Shown here piece after piece: positions 25,000 to 33,068 of a stretch of DNA of 64,000 nucleotides (the first letter of the stretch is position 1; each line of letters opens with the position of its first letter). Origin of the DNA: Trinickia violacea (GTDB lineage Bacteria; Pseudomonadota; Gammaproteobacteria; Burkholderiales; Burkholderiaceae); the NCBI RefSeq assembly GCF_005280735.1, contig NZ_CP040077.1, positions 744,001-808,000 of the forward strand, given 5' to 3'. Under the pieces are notes generated by a model that was given only the letters and a program-made list of their open reading frames with translations, did no database searches and was not told the origin of the DNA. The position numbers and the translations under genes are program-made.

Positions 25000-26062
25000 A
25001 GTGCCCCCGTTCCGTGGTCGATAAAGTGTTGTCTTGCGGCGTATGCGCTCTATTCTCCGAAAGAAGTGTACAAGGAGCTGAAATTTAGTTTCAGCGATTT
25101 CGGCACGCTTGTCGCAATCTACACCTTGTACATAGCGATTATTGAAAAGCCGCTCGAATGAGAAACAAAAAACCGATTGTGCACTGGCGAATGCGTCCAT
25201 GGTTGTTGGTCACGACATCCTCATGACCGGCGCACGCTACTTCGCGGAAATCGCACGCCTCGAACTCCCGGCGCACTGAAGTAACTGTAGGCGGTACGTG
25301 CCGCCGGAAACAACCGCAATCGGACCGGCAATGCGGTCGCTCTGGCGGAGCACACTAGACATGAGCGCTCAGCCTTCCTAGGCACGTAGGGCCTGGTGCT
25401 GGGCCACTTGTCCAAAGCCTTTCTAGTTGAAGGAGTGCCTCAGGCAGCGCGCTTCCGTGAACGCCCGTCCTGCGAGCAACAACGCTTTCGCGTGAGACCT
25501 CAGTTTCGTGTGTGTTCGCCGCCATCATGTCCGAGCTCTACCGCCCTTGATTTCGGTCAACGTGGAAAGCTTCGGGACCAGCCTCATCGAGGGGCCATCC
25601 ATGCGGTCGAACGTAACTCGCAGCTCGGAAGTTCAAGAGTCTTTAGTGACGTTAACTTATTTGTATGTATACGTAGTAGCAGTTAACAAGGGAGCTGCTG
25701 TTCTGTGGACAACTTGGTCTTTCGTTTACGTGACAACCCTTTACGGAATGGACATGTGCTCCAAGAACTCTCGAAGATGTGCCGCGAGCTTTGAACAACT
25801 TTGCAGCGTCGCTGTGCGGCCGCAAGTTGTCAAGAAACTGTCTACAGCTAATGCCGACCGCTATACCGAGGTTTTCCAGAGGTAGCTGTGGACAAGACGA
25901 ACTCGAGCTCCGCCGTATCGAAGACGTCGTGGACGGTTGATGGTGAGGCAGGACCAACTGAGATTAGAAGTCTCCGGTTCAAAGAGCTAGCTTCTCCACA
26001 ATTCAACGAAATATTGTCCGAACACCGCTATAGTCACGGCATTACTTCATTCTTCAACTTAA
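25000..26062. other. 1.06-kb stretch without a supported gene, upstream of the QueC module
   Basis: No open frame on either strand has convincing composition or a ribosome-binding site. The first 140 bp contain the promoter region of the QueC module with the TGTACAAGG inverted repeat (25067-25132). The part from 25600 on is more AT-rich and could hold the promoter of the membrane-protein gene at 26063. The rest may be remnants of lost genes. Confidence 0.5.
25067..25132. promoter_or_regulatory. 9-bp inverted repeat upstream of the QueC module
   Basis: TGTACAAGG at 25067-25075 recurs as its reverse complement CCTTGTACA at 25124-25132, 57 bp apart. Each contains the self-complementary core TGTACA. 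The pair lies 68-133 bp upstream of the first gene of the module and could be a two-site operator. Confidence 0.4.
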
Positions 26063-26836
26063 ATGTCCAACACCGCTTCCAACATGGGCCACTCCGGCGA
26101 GTCAACTGCGGTACAGCTAACTCCAAAGCAGATAAAATTTATCGAAGACGAAGCCAAACACCTAGATGCAGTTACCGATAAAGACGTCTTAAAGCACTTC
26201 ACCGAGACATGGTGGAATCTGTGCCAGTGGGAAAAGCAGCGACTGGACATACTGGATACGAAGGCACAGATGCTGTTGGGACTGTCAGGGCTCGCAACTG
26301 CAATCCTGGGTACCGGCTTTGCGGAGCAGTCACACTTCCTTCGAGCCTTCGCAGCGTTCGGTTTCCTTCTCACGATGGCTTGCGCACTCTTCGCGCTACG
26401 CGTCAGGAATGTGGGAGGTTTTATCGACGGTGAGGTTTTCGGTGCTCTCTCGGCAGCCACGACGCCTGTCGGAAACACGCCGCCATTCACCGACACAGAC
26501 GTCACTAAGTGTTACTACCGAGAAACTGCACTGCAGCGATGGCTTGTCTACGACCTGTACAAGAAGGCCAGCGCATCCAAGTCAATTTGGGTCAGACGCG
26601 CTCAAGTCGTCGCGGTCCTAGCCATTGTCTTGGCCGCTGTAGCTGTGATGATTCCCACGCCCCAACCTCAAAGTCGGAGGCCGACGAGCGCGGAAGCCGC
26701 ACTCGCACCTACATCGTCAACCGCGTCATCATCTGCATCGAGCCCAGCCGCCGCCTCAGGGGCAGCCGCCGCTTCAGGGCAAGCCTCGACGGTTATGCCT
26801 GCATCAGCCGCCAACGCGCTACCGGCACACCCATAA
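26063..26836 (+). CDS. Three-helix membrane protein, PycTM/SLATT-like
   Basis: The 257-residue protein has a soluble N-terminal helix region, then ILDTKAQMLLGLSGLATAILG. This continues as the first membrane segment (70-86) and is followed by a second (95-113) and a third (179-197). The charged helix ending in DTKA before the first membrane span resembles Pycsar-type (PycTM) and SLATT membrane effectors, which damage the membrane when a nucleotide signal binds. The last 60 residues are an Ala/Ser/Pro tail. No cyclase is adjacent; CBASS is 8 kb away. Family assignment is tentative. Confidence 0.6.
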   Translation: MSNTASNMGHSGESTAVQLTPKQIKFIEDEAKHLDAVTDKDVLKHFTETWWNLCQWEKQRLDILDTKAQMLLGLSGLATAILGTGFAEQSHFLRAFAAFGFLLTMACALFALRVRNVGGFIDGEVFGALSAATTPVGNTPPFTDTDVTKCYYRETALQRWLVYDLYKKASASKSIWVRRAQVVAVLAIVLAAVAVMIPTPQPQSRRPTSAEAALAPTSSTASSSASSPAAASGAAAASGQASTVMPASAANALPAHP

Positions 26837-26878
26837 AGAAGTCCCTCCATTTCCTCCACCAAAGCCACAGGAGTGTTC

Positions 26879-27172
26879 ATGCCCGCACCCGCGAAGAAAG
26901 CCGCTGCCAAGAAGGCCGCTGCTAAGAAAGTCGCCGTGAAGAAGGTCGCCGCAAAGAAGGTCGCCGTGAAGAAGGTCGCCGTGAAGAAGGTCGCCGCAAA
27001 GAAGGTCGCCGTGAAGAAGGTTGCCGCGAAGAAGGTTGCCGTGAAGAAGGTCGCCGTGAAGAAGGTCGCCGCGAAGAAGGTTGCCGTGAAGAAGGTTGCC
27101 GCGAAGAAGGTTGCCGCGAAGAAGGCAGCAGCTTATAGGACGCCGGGCGGCGGTGGTGACGGTACCCGCTGA
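26879..27172 (+). CDS. Histone H1-like Lys/Ala/Val repeat protein
   Basis: AGGAG five bases upstream fixes the ATG at 26879. The 97-residue product is nearly pure repeats of the type KKVAV/KKVAA and is strongly basic, like the H1-like or AlgP-like nucleoid proteins of beta-proteobacteria. It should bind DNA without sequence specificity. It starts 43 bp after the membrane-protein gene, so the two may be co-transcribed. The DNA repeats make repeat number variable between strains. Confidence 0.8.
   Translation: MPAPAKKAAAKKAAAKKVAVKKVAAKKVAVKKVAVKKVAAKKVAVKKVAAKKVAVKKVAVKKVAAKKVAVKKVAAKKVAAKKAAAYRTPGGGGDGTR
26892..27125 (+). repeat. Tandem 15-bp repeats inside the H1-like gene
   Basis: The coding region is built from about sixteen near-identical 15-bp units of the form AAGAAGGTCGCCGTG, encoding the five-residue period. 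Units vary mainly at GTC/GTT and GTG/GCA/GCG. This is a low-complexity coding repeat, not a CRISPR: there are no spacers. Confidence 0.85.
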
Positions 27173-27890
27173 ATTCCCGCGGCATAGGTATGCCGAACAA
27201 GGTACCCCGTGCTCGAAAGCGCTGGGTGCCCTGCGGGTTTCAATGGAGGGCGGGGGCGATGACCGCTCGGCTCCATTTATTATCCAAGGCCGGAGGTCGA
27301 TAGCGAGCACGAACCCACAGGTGTTAGCGTTCGTCCGCCGGCTGAAACTCAGAGCTTGTCAGAGCACGTCGGGCGCGTGCACCCTCCGGGCCAGCTACTA
27401 CTGAGCGGGCGCCTTCACCTCGGGCTTCCTGTCGAGGGTACCGGACAGGTCGGATGGTCGATGAACTTGATGAAGTCAGGAGTGACGCTTTCGTCGACGA
27501 CGCGCCCTCGGCGGAGGGCGTTTTGATGCAATTGCAGCCTCTTCCGCTCGAATCGATTGGGGTGCTTTGTCCGGCCAGTGTAGTGCGCTTTGCCGGCAAC
27601 GTGACCTTCCCGTATGTCCTCAGTTGCATCGGGCTTGGGCGACAATCCATACATCGCGAGGTCACATCCCAGAACTCGTCCGATTTCATTGCTGTGTTCC
27701 ACCTGCCGCCCTCTTTGTCGTTCTCGCCCAGACACGGTAACGGCCGAGACCTTCGAAACTTGACGGCGGGCGAGGACCCAATGGGTTGCAGGTCCCCACC
27801 GGACAGTCTCTTGAACCCGGCAACGCGTCGAAATCAGTTCGAGCGGCTCGGAGTCTGCAACACCAGGAACGCGAGCCCCAAGCGCGTCAA
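27173..27890. other. 718-bp stretch without a clear gene
   Basis: Overlapping open frames occur on both strands; the best is at 27415-27735 on the minus strand (106 residues), but none has a convincing start or recognisable motif. The region may hold a degraded gene. Confidence 0.4.
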
Positions 27891-29426
27891 TCAGTGGGAC
27901 GCAAAGAGCTTGTTCAGTAGTGAGTAGGTGAAAAATATGCTTGTGCCGGAGACCCCATTGCCGAACGGAATCGTGTAGGCACCTGTACGAGTACGACAGT
28001 ACGCCTCGATTCTCGCCTTCCTTACTCGCTCCAGCTGATTAAACAGGACGAGAAGCTCAGGCGCTGTACGTTTCTTAACAGCGAATGCGAGCAGTTGTTG
28101 CAAATGCCATCGCTTGACGCGTGCGGTCTGTGCGTACGTCCGGACGCGAACGGCGCTCAACTCTTGTTCGCGGTTGGCGACGGCAATCATGCCGTAGGAT
28201 TGCATTAGGACCTGTGCTGCATGAACAGGCGGCTTCTCACGCTGCGTGCCTCGGTCTGGAAACACCGCGTACGTCCGATTATTGTGACCTTTAAACTCAT
28301 GGTCAGTCTTCGCGCGCGCAAAGAAACTACCAACCATCGCCAAGGCGAATAGGAAGAGATTATGGGGGCGCCCATGCTCGCGGTCTCCACCGAATACGCC
28401 GCGACCAAGTATGTATTGCTGACGGAGTTCGACACTCCATCTCACCACAGTGTCAATGTCCGAGTCATACATGGGGCGATTGAAGTATCCGCCCTTCTCC
28501 AGGATGATGCCCTCATGCCCAAACCAGTGATGAAGCAGGTTTGCCAGTTTTTCCTGCTCATTAGCAGCATTCCAGTGGTCAATCTCTATCGGAACTTCAC
28601 AAATACCTTTTCTGTTTAGTTGGTCAAGGAATTCGACCGTCATGTCTGCTGCTTCAAGCCCGCGCTCATCGGACGAGGCATACTCAAGCAGCGCGCGGTT
28701 GACTGAAAGGTTGGCGCTGACACGTGCCAGTAGGCTGTCGGGCACCCCGTCCACATTCGCGGCGTTGCGCCACCAACTGTCCAGAACGTCCTTGAAATAT
28801 TGCAGATTGTCTTCCGAACACTTCCTCGTGACTTCGAAGGGAGTACTCACACTGTCCGAAAGCGCTGAATCTTTGCGCCATATCTGCTCATCGAGCTTGA
28901 CACGTTCATTGAAGACTTCCTCGAGGACCAGAAGCTTGTACCCAAAGGCAGTGTCACCGCTCAAGGGGAATCGGGCGACGTTTGGGTCTTCATGTTCGTC
29001 GGCCGAAACCCAACACAGCATGTCACGATAAGCCGCCCGATAGCTGGGTGGCATCTCATTTACCAGTCGCTCCATCAGAGTTTGACGGGCGCTCAGCAAC
29101 TTGTGAGCTTCTTCCGATTCCTCATCAGCCAAGTCGTTGGAAAGGTAGCGCATTGACGAAGCGCTGCCGGCCTTGATGTGCATCTGCCCGCCTTCATCTC
29201 GTTCCCATGCAGACTCAGGCAGCTTCGCCAAGACTGCGCCCGCCCACTTGGCGTGCAGAATCTCGGTGATTGCCTGCAAAGTTGCGACTATCGAGAGAAC
29301 CTCATTCGGATGATTCCTACGCGCTAACGCCGAAACCTCACTGTGGTCTAGAGTCAGGATATCCGCGAGGTTTCTCTTGACGAATTCGAGCTCTGCCGTA
29401 CCGTACGGTGTTCTTGGGCGGCCCAT
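27891..29426 (-). CDS. Large unknown protein (511 aa)
   Basis: The frame is open to 29768, but the coherent protein starts at 29426 (MGRPRTPYGTAELEFVKRNL), after the stop of the smaller upstream gene. It is predicted largely helical, with no nuclease, ATPase or membrane motif that I can see. Its position downstream of a small gene on the same strand, with 76 bp between them, suggests a two-gene operon. I cannot assign a family; a defence role is possible only from context. Confidence 0.65.
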   Translation of the reverse strand: MGRPRTPYGTAELEFVKRNLADILTLDHSEVSALARRNHPNEVLSIVATLQAITEILHAKWAGAVLAKLPESAWERDEGGQMHIKAGSASSMRYLSNDLADEESEEAHKLLSARQTLMERLVNEMPPSYRAAYRDMLCWVSADEHEDPNVARFPLSGDTAFGYKLLVLEEVFNERVKLDEQIWRKDSALSDSVSTPFEVTRKCSEDNLQYFKDVLDSWWRNAANVDGVPDSLLARVSANLSVNRALLEYASSDERGLEAADMTVEFLDQLNRKGICEVPIEIDHWNAANEQEKLANLLHHWFGHEGIILEKGGYFNRPMYDSDIDTVVRWSVELRQQYILGRGVFGGDREHGRPHNLFLFALAMVGSFFARAKTDHEFKGHNNRTYAVFPDRGTQREKPPVHAAQVLMQSYGMIAVANREQELSAVRVRTYAQTARVKRWHLQQLLAFAVKKRTAPELLVLFNQLERVRKARIEAYCRTRTGAYTIPFGNGVSGTSIFFTYSLLNKLFASH

Positions 29427-29502
29427 GATGATATTCCGCGTCAAAGTTCGGGAACGGCTGACTGCCGAAGGCCGGTCAGCCGCTTTTGCACGGCTGACCG
29501 AC

Positions 29503-29802
29503 TTACGAAGTTGCAAGGCGCGGGCGCACGCTGCTCGGCTCCTGTTCGCTTTCTTGGCGCAGTTCGTAGCGAGCCATCCGATTGCCTTGGAAGCCCTCGG
29601 CATGCCAACGCAGGCGCTGAACTTCAAAGTTTGCGATGGAGAGAGCTTCCTCTTCGGTTGCAACTTTGCCTTCGCGCAGCAGGATACGAGCATATCGATT
29701 TGCGTGGGCAAGAGCGCCGTGCTCTTTGACGGACATGACCCCGTGATACTGGTCGTTTCCAGCGGCAAATACGCCGCGGACTGTGCTTGAGTTGCTCGCC
29801 AT
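29503..29802 (-). CDS. Small hypothetical protein (99 aa)
   Basis: AAGGAG six bases before the ATG at 29802 supports this start. The product has a central helix GKVATEEEALSIANFEVQRL and a polar C-terminus. It is the first gene of a probable pair with the 511-residue protein. No family recognised. Confidence 0.65.
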   Translation of the reverse strand: MASNSSTVRGVFAAGNDQYHGVMSVKEHGALAHANRYARILLREGKVATEEEALSIANFEVQRLRWHAEGFQGNRMARYELRQESEQEPSSVRPRLATS

Positions 29803-30053
29803 GGATTTCTCCTTTACTTGGCTGGGTTGATATCAAGCACAGTCTCCCACTGAGCGCCTTAGTTTTTTACGAACAACTTCCCGAAGTGCTCTCAAGTCGC
29901 AGCCGCCTGGACATTGGCCCTGTCCAGTTCGTCCGTGTCGCTGTTCGCCCGTATCGAGCGGATGGCCGTCTCGCCCCCACGGACAGGACACAGCAAGGCA
30001 GCCAAGCTTGGATTCGTCTAGAGCCACTATAAAACGATGGGCCTAGACGTCAG

Positions 30054-30434
30054 ATGAATAAGTTATTTGTCTGCACACACACGGACCGACCAGCGGTCAG
30101 TCTCCCCGTTAAAGGAGTCGTTCGGCTTTTGGAAACGTTGCTGGCAGACACGTCGACGGATGTCGAAGTGGTCGCACGAGAACTCGACCTGAGCGATGAA
30201 ATGCGTGAACGGCTGAGGCGTGCACTGGACCGCTTAGGATGCGCGCAACGTGTTTTGGAGGCAACGGATGGAAGACTGGAAGAAAACGCGCCGGATGAGC
30301 GTGCCTTCAACGGGCGGGCGGCAATGGAGCCGGTCGGGGGTGCCGTGAAATTGCTCGCAGAGGGGTGGCCACAGGACTACCCCGAGGGGGCAGTCGAGTG
30401 GCTATTACTTCAAGACTTGGGCGGGCCGAGGTGA
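30054..30434 (+). CDS. Hypothetical protein (126 aa)
   Basis: The product begins MNKLFVCTHTDRPAVSLPVK and has two charged helices (DLSDEMRERLRRALDRLG). Composition is normal for a real protein, but no ribosome-binding site is evident and no family is recognised. It is divergent from the two-gene unknown operon. Confidence 0.45.
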   Translation: MNKLFVCTHTDRPAVSLPVKGVVRLLETLLADTSTDVEVVARELDLSDEMRERLRRALDRLGCAQRVLEATDGRLEENAPDERAFNGRAAMEPVGGAVKLLAEGWPQDYPEGAVEWLLLQDLGGPR

Positions 30435-30883
30435 CTGTGTTCCGAGACGACAGGCCGTGTCGGTGTTGGGAAGCAGGTGGTCCGCCAAGCGCGCCTTCGA
30501 AGTCAGCGTCCTCGGCCTAGCGAGCAGAACAAGGCGGGGTTTCCCTCCGCCCGCTGGTCGTCAGCCGTGCCAAAACGTCCTTGGAATAATTTCACTTAAG
30601 CCCCACCCTGCTTGGGTTTGCGGGGAATCGATGGGTCGTTAAGTGGAACTTTCCGTGCGCTTTAAGTGGAACTATTCGAAGTTGCTACAAGAGCGCACGA
30701 ATGAAGTGCTGCGACTCCACCGTCACCGACTTCGCCAGATTCCGCAGGTTGTCGACTCGGGAGTGAGACGGCCCATAAAGCGCCGGCCCTTACTTTAAGC
30801 TTTGACGAAAACGGCCGGCGCCGCCCAGCCAGGGAGGCCACCGGCCCATGTGCTGCACTGTTTCGCGAATGCTGCGTCGGGAC
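30435..30883. other. 449-bp stretch with short repeats, possible mobile-element remnant
   Basis: TTAAGTGGAACT occurs twice in direct orientation (about 30639 and 30662). An inverted related copy, TTCACTTAAG, lies near 30590. Such repeats resemble insertion-sequence ends, but no transposase gene is present. A GC-rich inverted repeat at 30780-30821 is listed separately. Confidence 0.4.
30780..30821 (-). terminator. Possible terminator of the recombinase-like gene
   Basis: GCGCCGGCC (30780-30788) pairs perfectly with GGCCGGCGC (30813-30821) across a 24-base loop. On the minus strand it is followed by TTTAT. The loop is long, so this is tentative. Confidence 0.35.
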
Positions 30884-32005
30884 TCAACGGTCCATGCGGC
30901 GCCACCGGACGAGATGGTCAAGTTCGAGTCCGGGAAATTCCAGCCGGTTCATCGCCTGGACGAGAAGCTCGAATGACAGGTCCTCCACTGCCGCTTCTTT
31001 TCCTTCGGCCGTGATGCCTGACGCGAACCCAAGGAATTGCCGTACCGCATCGTCGCAAAGGCCAGACCGTTTCGCGAAGGCGGCGAAGGTGCTCCGGAAG
31101 CTGTGGAACGTCAGGCGTCGGCCGCCCAGTCCCGAGTCGTCAAGATATGATTTGAACCACATAGCGAACGTCGCGCTGCGTCTACCGTACGAATTCACGC
31201 AAAGGTCGGGGAACAGCCAAGCGGCGTTGTCAGAAAGACGTCCGGTCCTGACGAAGTCCAGCCAACCTAGCTCCAAGAGGGTGCTATGCAATGGCACCTT
31301 CCGGACTTCCAAGGGGTGGTGAAGACGCTGCACGCGTAGACACAGACACCAGACGCCGTTGTGCTGCACGACATCGCACCGGCGAAGATGACATAAACGT
31401 TCCAGTCGGATGCCCGTAAATTGACCGAGCAGCGGCAACCAGAACGCTGCTTCAAGTCCGCCCTTGCGGGGGAGTTGGCCCTGAACGTAGAGGGGAGAGG
31501 TGTAAAGCTGGTTGAGTTCGTCCGTTGAAAATGCGTGACCGAACGGGTTGGTGTCGTTCGTGACCGGCGCAAAAGACTTTAGCGCAGTGGTGAACGGGTT
31601 TTTCCTGAGGGGGGTGACGCGGCCTCGTATGGCCGTGCTTACGACTGAAGCCAGTAGTACGACGGCCCCGCGCACACGCCTCGGGCTCGTTTTCTCCCTG
31701 ACGATGCAGGTCTCGATGAAGTGCCTGACGTGCGCTTCCGTGAGGCCCGAAAGCGGATGGTTTCCGATACAGGCCTCGAAGCGCTCAACTTCGCGTCTGA
31801 CCGCGCTCAACACCGCCGCGTGAGGCATACGGGCCGCCTGCCAGCGATGTACGGCAGCGTTCCAGGTATCGTCGCTATCCACCGACGATGTCAGGGAAGC
31901 TTTCTGCGGATTCGCGAGCGGAACAGGCTGCAGCGCCTGGTCATAAGGGCCATGGGCGAGGCGGGAAGGCTGTTGCGAAAAGTTGTCGACTTGATGATGA
32001 GACAT
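30884..32005 (-). CDS. Degenerate tyrosine recombinase paralogue
   Basis: GAGGAG eight bases before the ATG at 32005 supports this start (373 residues). The protein is clearly related to the recombinase at 33069-34775: AAFWLPLLGQFTGIRLERLC and WLDFVRTGRL align along the catalytic domain. The first Arg (TGIRLERLC) and the H-x-x-R (HSFRSTF) are present. The second His is replaced (LGFASG against LGHAPT), and the nucleophilic Tyr region (SMYGR in the paralogue) is replaced by GITAEG. It is therefore probably unable to cut DNA. It may assist or regulate the intact enzyme. Confidence 0.8.
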   Translation of the reverse strand: MSHHQVDNFSQQPSRLAHGPYDQALQPVPLANPQKASLTSSVDSDDTWNAAVHRWQAARMPHAAVLSAVRREVERFEACIGNHPLSGLTEAHVRHFIETCIVREKTSPRRVRGAVVLLASVVSTAIRGRVTPLRKNPFTTALKSFAPVTNDTNPFGHAFSTDELNQLYTSPLYVQGQLPRKGGLEAAFWLPLLGQFTGIRLERLCHLRRCDVVQHNGVWCLCLRVQRLHHPLEVRKVPLHSTLLELGWLDFVRTGRLSDNAAWLFPDLCVNSYGRRSATFAMWFKSYLDDSGLGGRRLTFHSFRSTFAAFAKRSGLCDDAVRQFLGFASGITAEGKEAAVEDLSFELLVQAMNRLEFPGLELDHLVRWRRMDR

Positions 32006-32070
32006 GTGGATTGCTCCTCGGGTTGATGTGCTGATTCCGTGTAGCAATCTCGTTGTCCGAGCGGCATTTT

Positions 32071-32082
32071 CTAAAATTTTAG
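32071..32082. promoter_or_regulatory. AT-rich palindrome upstream of the recombinase-like gene
   Basis: CTAAAATTTTAG is a perfect 12-bp palindrome 66 bp before the start codon. A closely similar palindrome lies at the same distance from the other recombinase gene (34838-34852), and both are flanked by GTGTAGCA on the gene side. A shared regulator or integrase-binding site is likely. Confidence 0.5.
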
Positions 32083-33000
32083 GTTCACTGGCCGAGCGTT
32101 CGCCCACAGGGTCTCGTGCCGCGAGCAGCTCAATGCGCGCCCCTGGAACCCGTCAGGAGTATCTGCACACCCTGTCCATTTCCAGGGTGCGCCCGGCGGG
32201 CGCGACCGCCAGAATGAAAAGGGGGGATGTCCGGCGGGATGGAAGGTGGCTGGGTCTCGGGACGGACCCGCAGGTGCCATCGCGGGAAATATCATGGCGC
32301 GTCCGTTGGCTACGTAACCGCGGAGCTGCAACATCAGCTCCTTGCGCAAATCATGGGTGAGGACGGCGGGAGCGCCCCACTGCGCGATACGTCCGAAACG
32401 CTTTCCCGTAACACGCGCGCCTCCAGCAGGGCCTGACCTCTGGCGACCAGTTACCGGTGTGGGACGGTGCAGTCCCTCCTGACAAACATGAGCCGCTACT
32501 TTTCCAGCGAGCGCCCGCAGTTCAGTGCTTACCTGGGCCGAGAATGGCCTTGGCAGAGAGGAGCAGGCGCGGGAGCCTCCCAGTGGTTCCGAACTTCTGC
32601 TGAGGGTGTTGAAGGTGCGGGGCTGGTCGGAGCCATCGGTGTGACCATGACAATCGTGAATCGTAGGCGTGCCACGAAGCAGACTAGATTCGGATAACCG
32701 ATTAATTATATAACCGCTTTACGCGACTTGTTCGTGCGCAGCGCTGCTTCCGTCGGTTCTGTCCGGAAGCCCTTTGCCTGACTGGTCATCGCCTGAGAGT
32801 CCGCAGCACTGCGAGGGTGGGGCCAATAGCGCCATTGGTGTCCGGCACGGTTCCGGCTGGTCCACTGACGCTTGAGAACCTGGCTCTTCCTCCTAAAGAG
32901 GCTCTCTTTTCAGGGTTTTTAAAGAAGCTCCTTGGTCTTACGAAAACTCTCTTTTAAAGACTTTAGGGAGCTGGTTTTATATTTGCTGTGGCTCACGCAA

Positions 33001-33028
33001 GGAAAAGCCGGCCGTAGGTACGGCCGGC
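33001..33028 (-). terminator. Terminator of the integrase gene
   Basis: GCCGGCCGT and ACGGCCGGC form a perfect 9-bp stem with a four-base loop. On the minus strand TTTTCC follows. It lies 40 bp beyond the integrase stop codon. Confidence 0.7.
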
Positions 33029-33068
33029 CTGCGCCAGGGAAGGTCACCGACTCGCATCGACGGCGGAA

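Larger units (their letters stand above)
32006..33068. other. 1.06-kb stretch between the two recombinase genes
   Basis: No convincing gene is seen. It contains the palindrome CTAAAATTTTAG (32071-32082) upstream of the recombinase-like gene. An AT-rich stretch at about 32890-32980 has repeated AAAGAGGCTC/AAAGAAGCTC and CTCTTTT motifs, possible binding arms of a recombination site. The terminator at 33001-33028 follows. Confidence 0.45.

Noticed and set aside
26892..27125. CRISPR-like array
   Set aside because: The repeats are contiguous, in frame and code for a Lys/Ala/Val protein; there are no unique spacers or cas genes.
27415..27735. 106-residue minus-strand open frame
   Set aside because: No convincing start site, overlapped by open frames on both strands, and no motif. 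It may be a remnant but cannot be supported as a gene.
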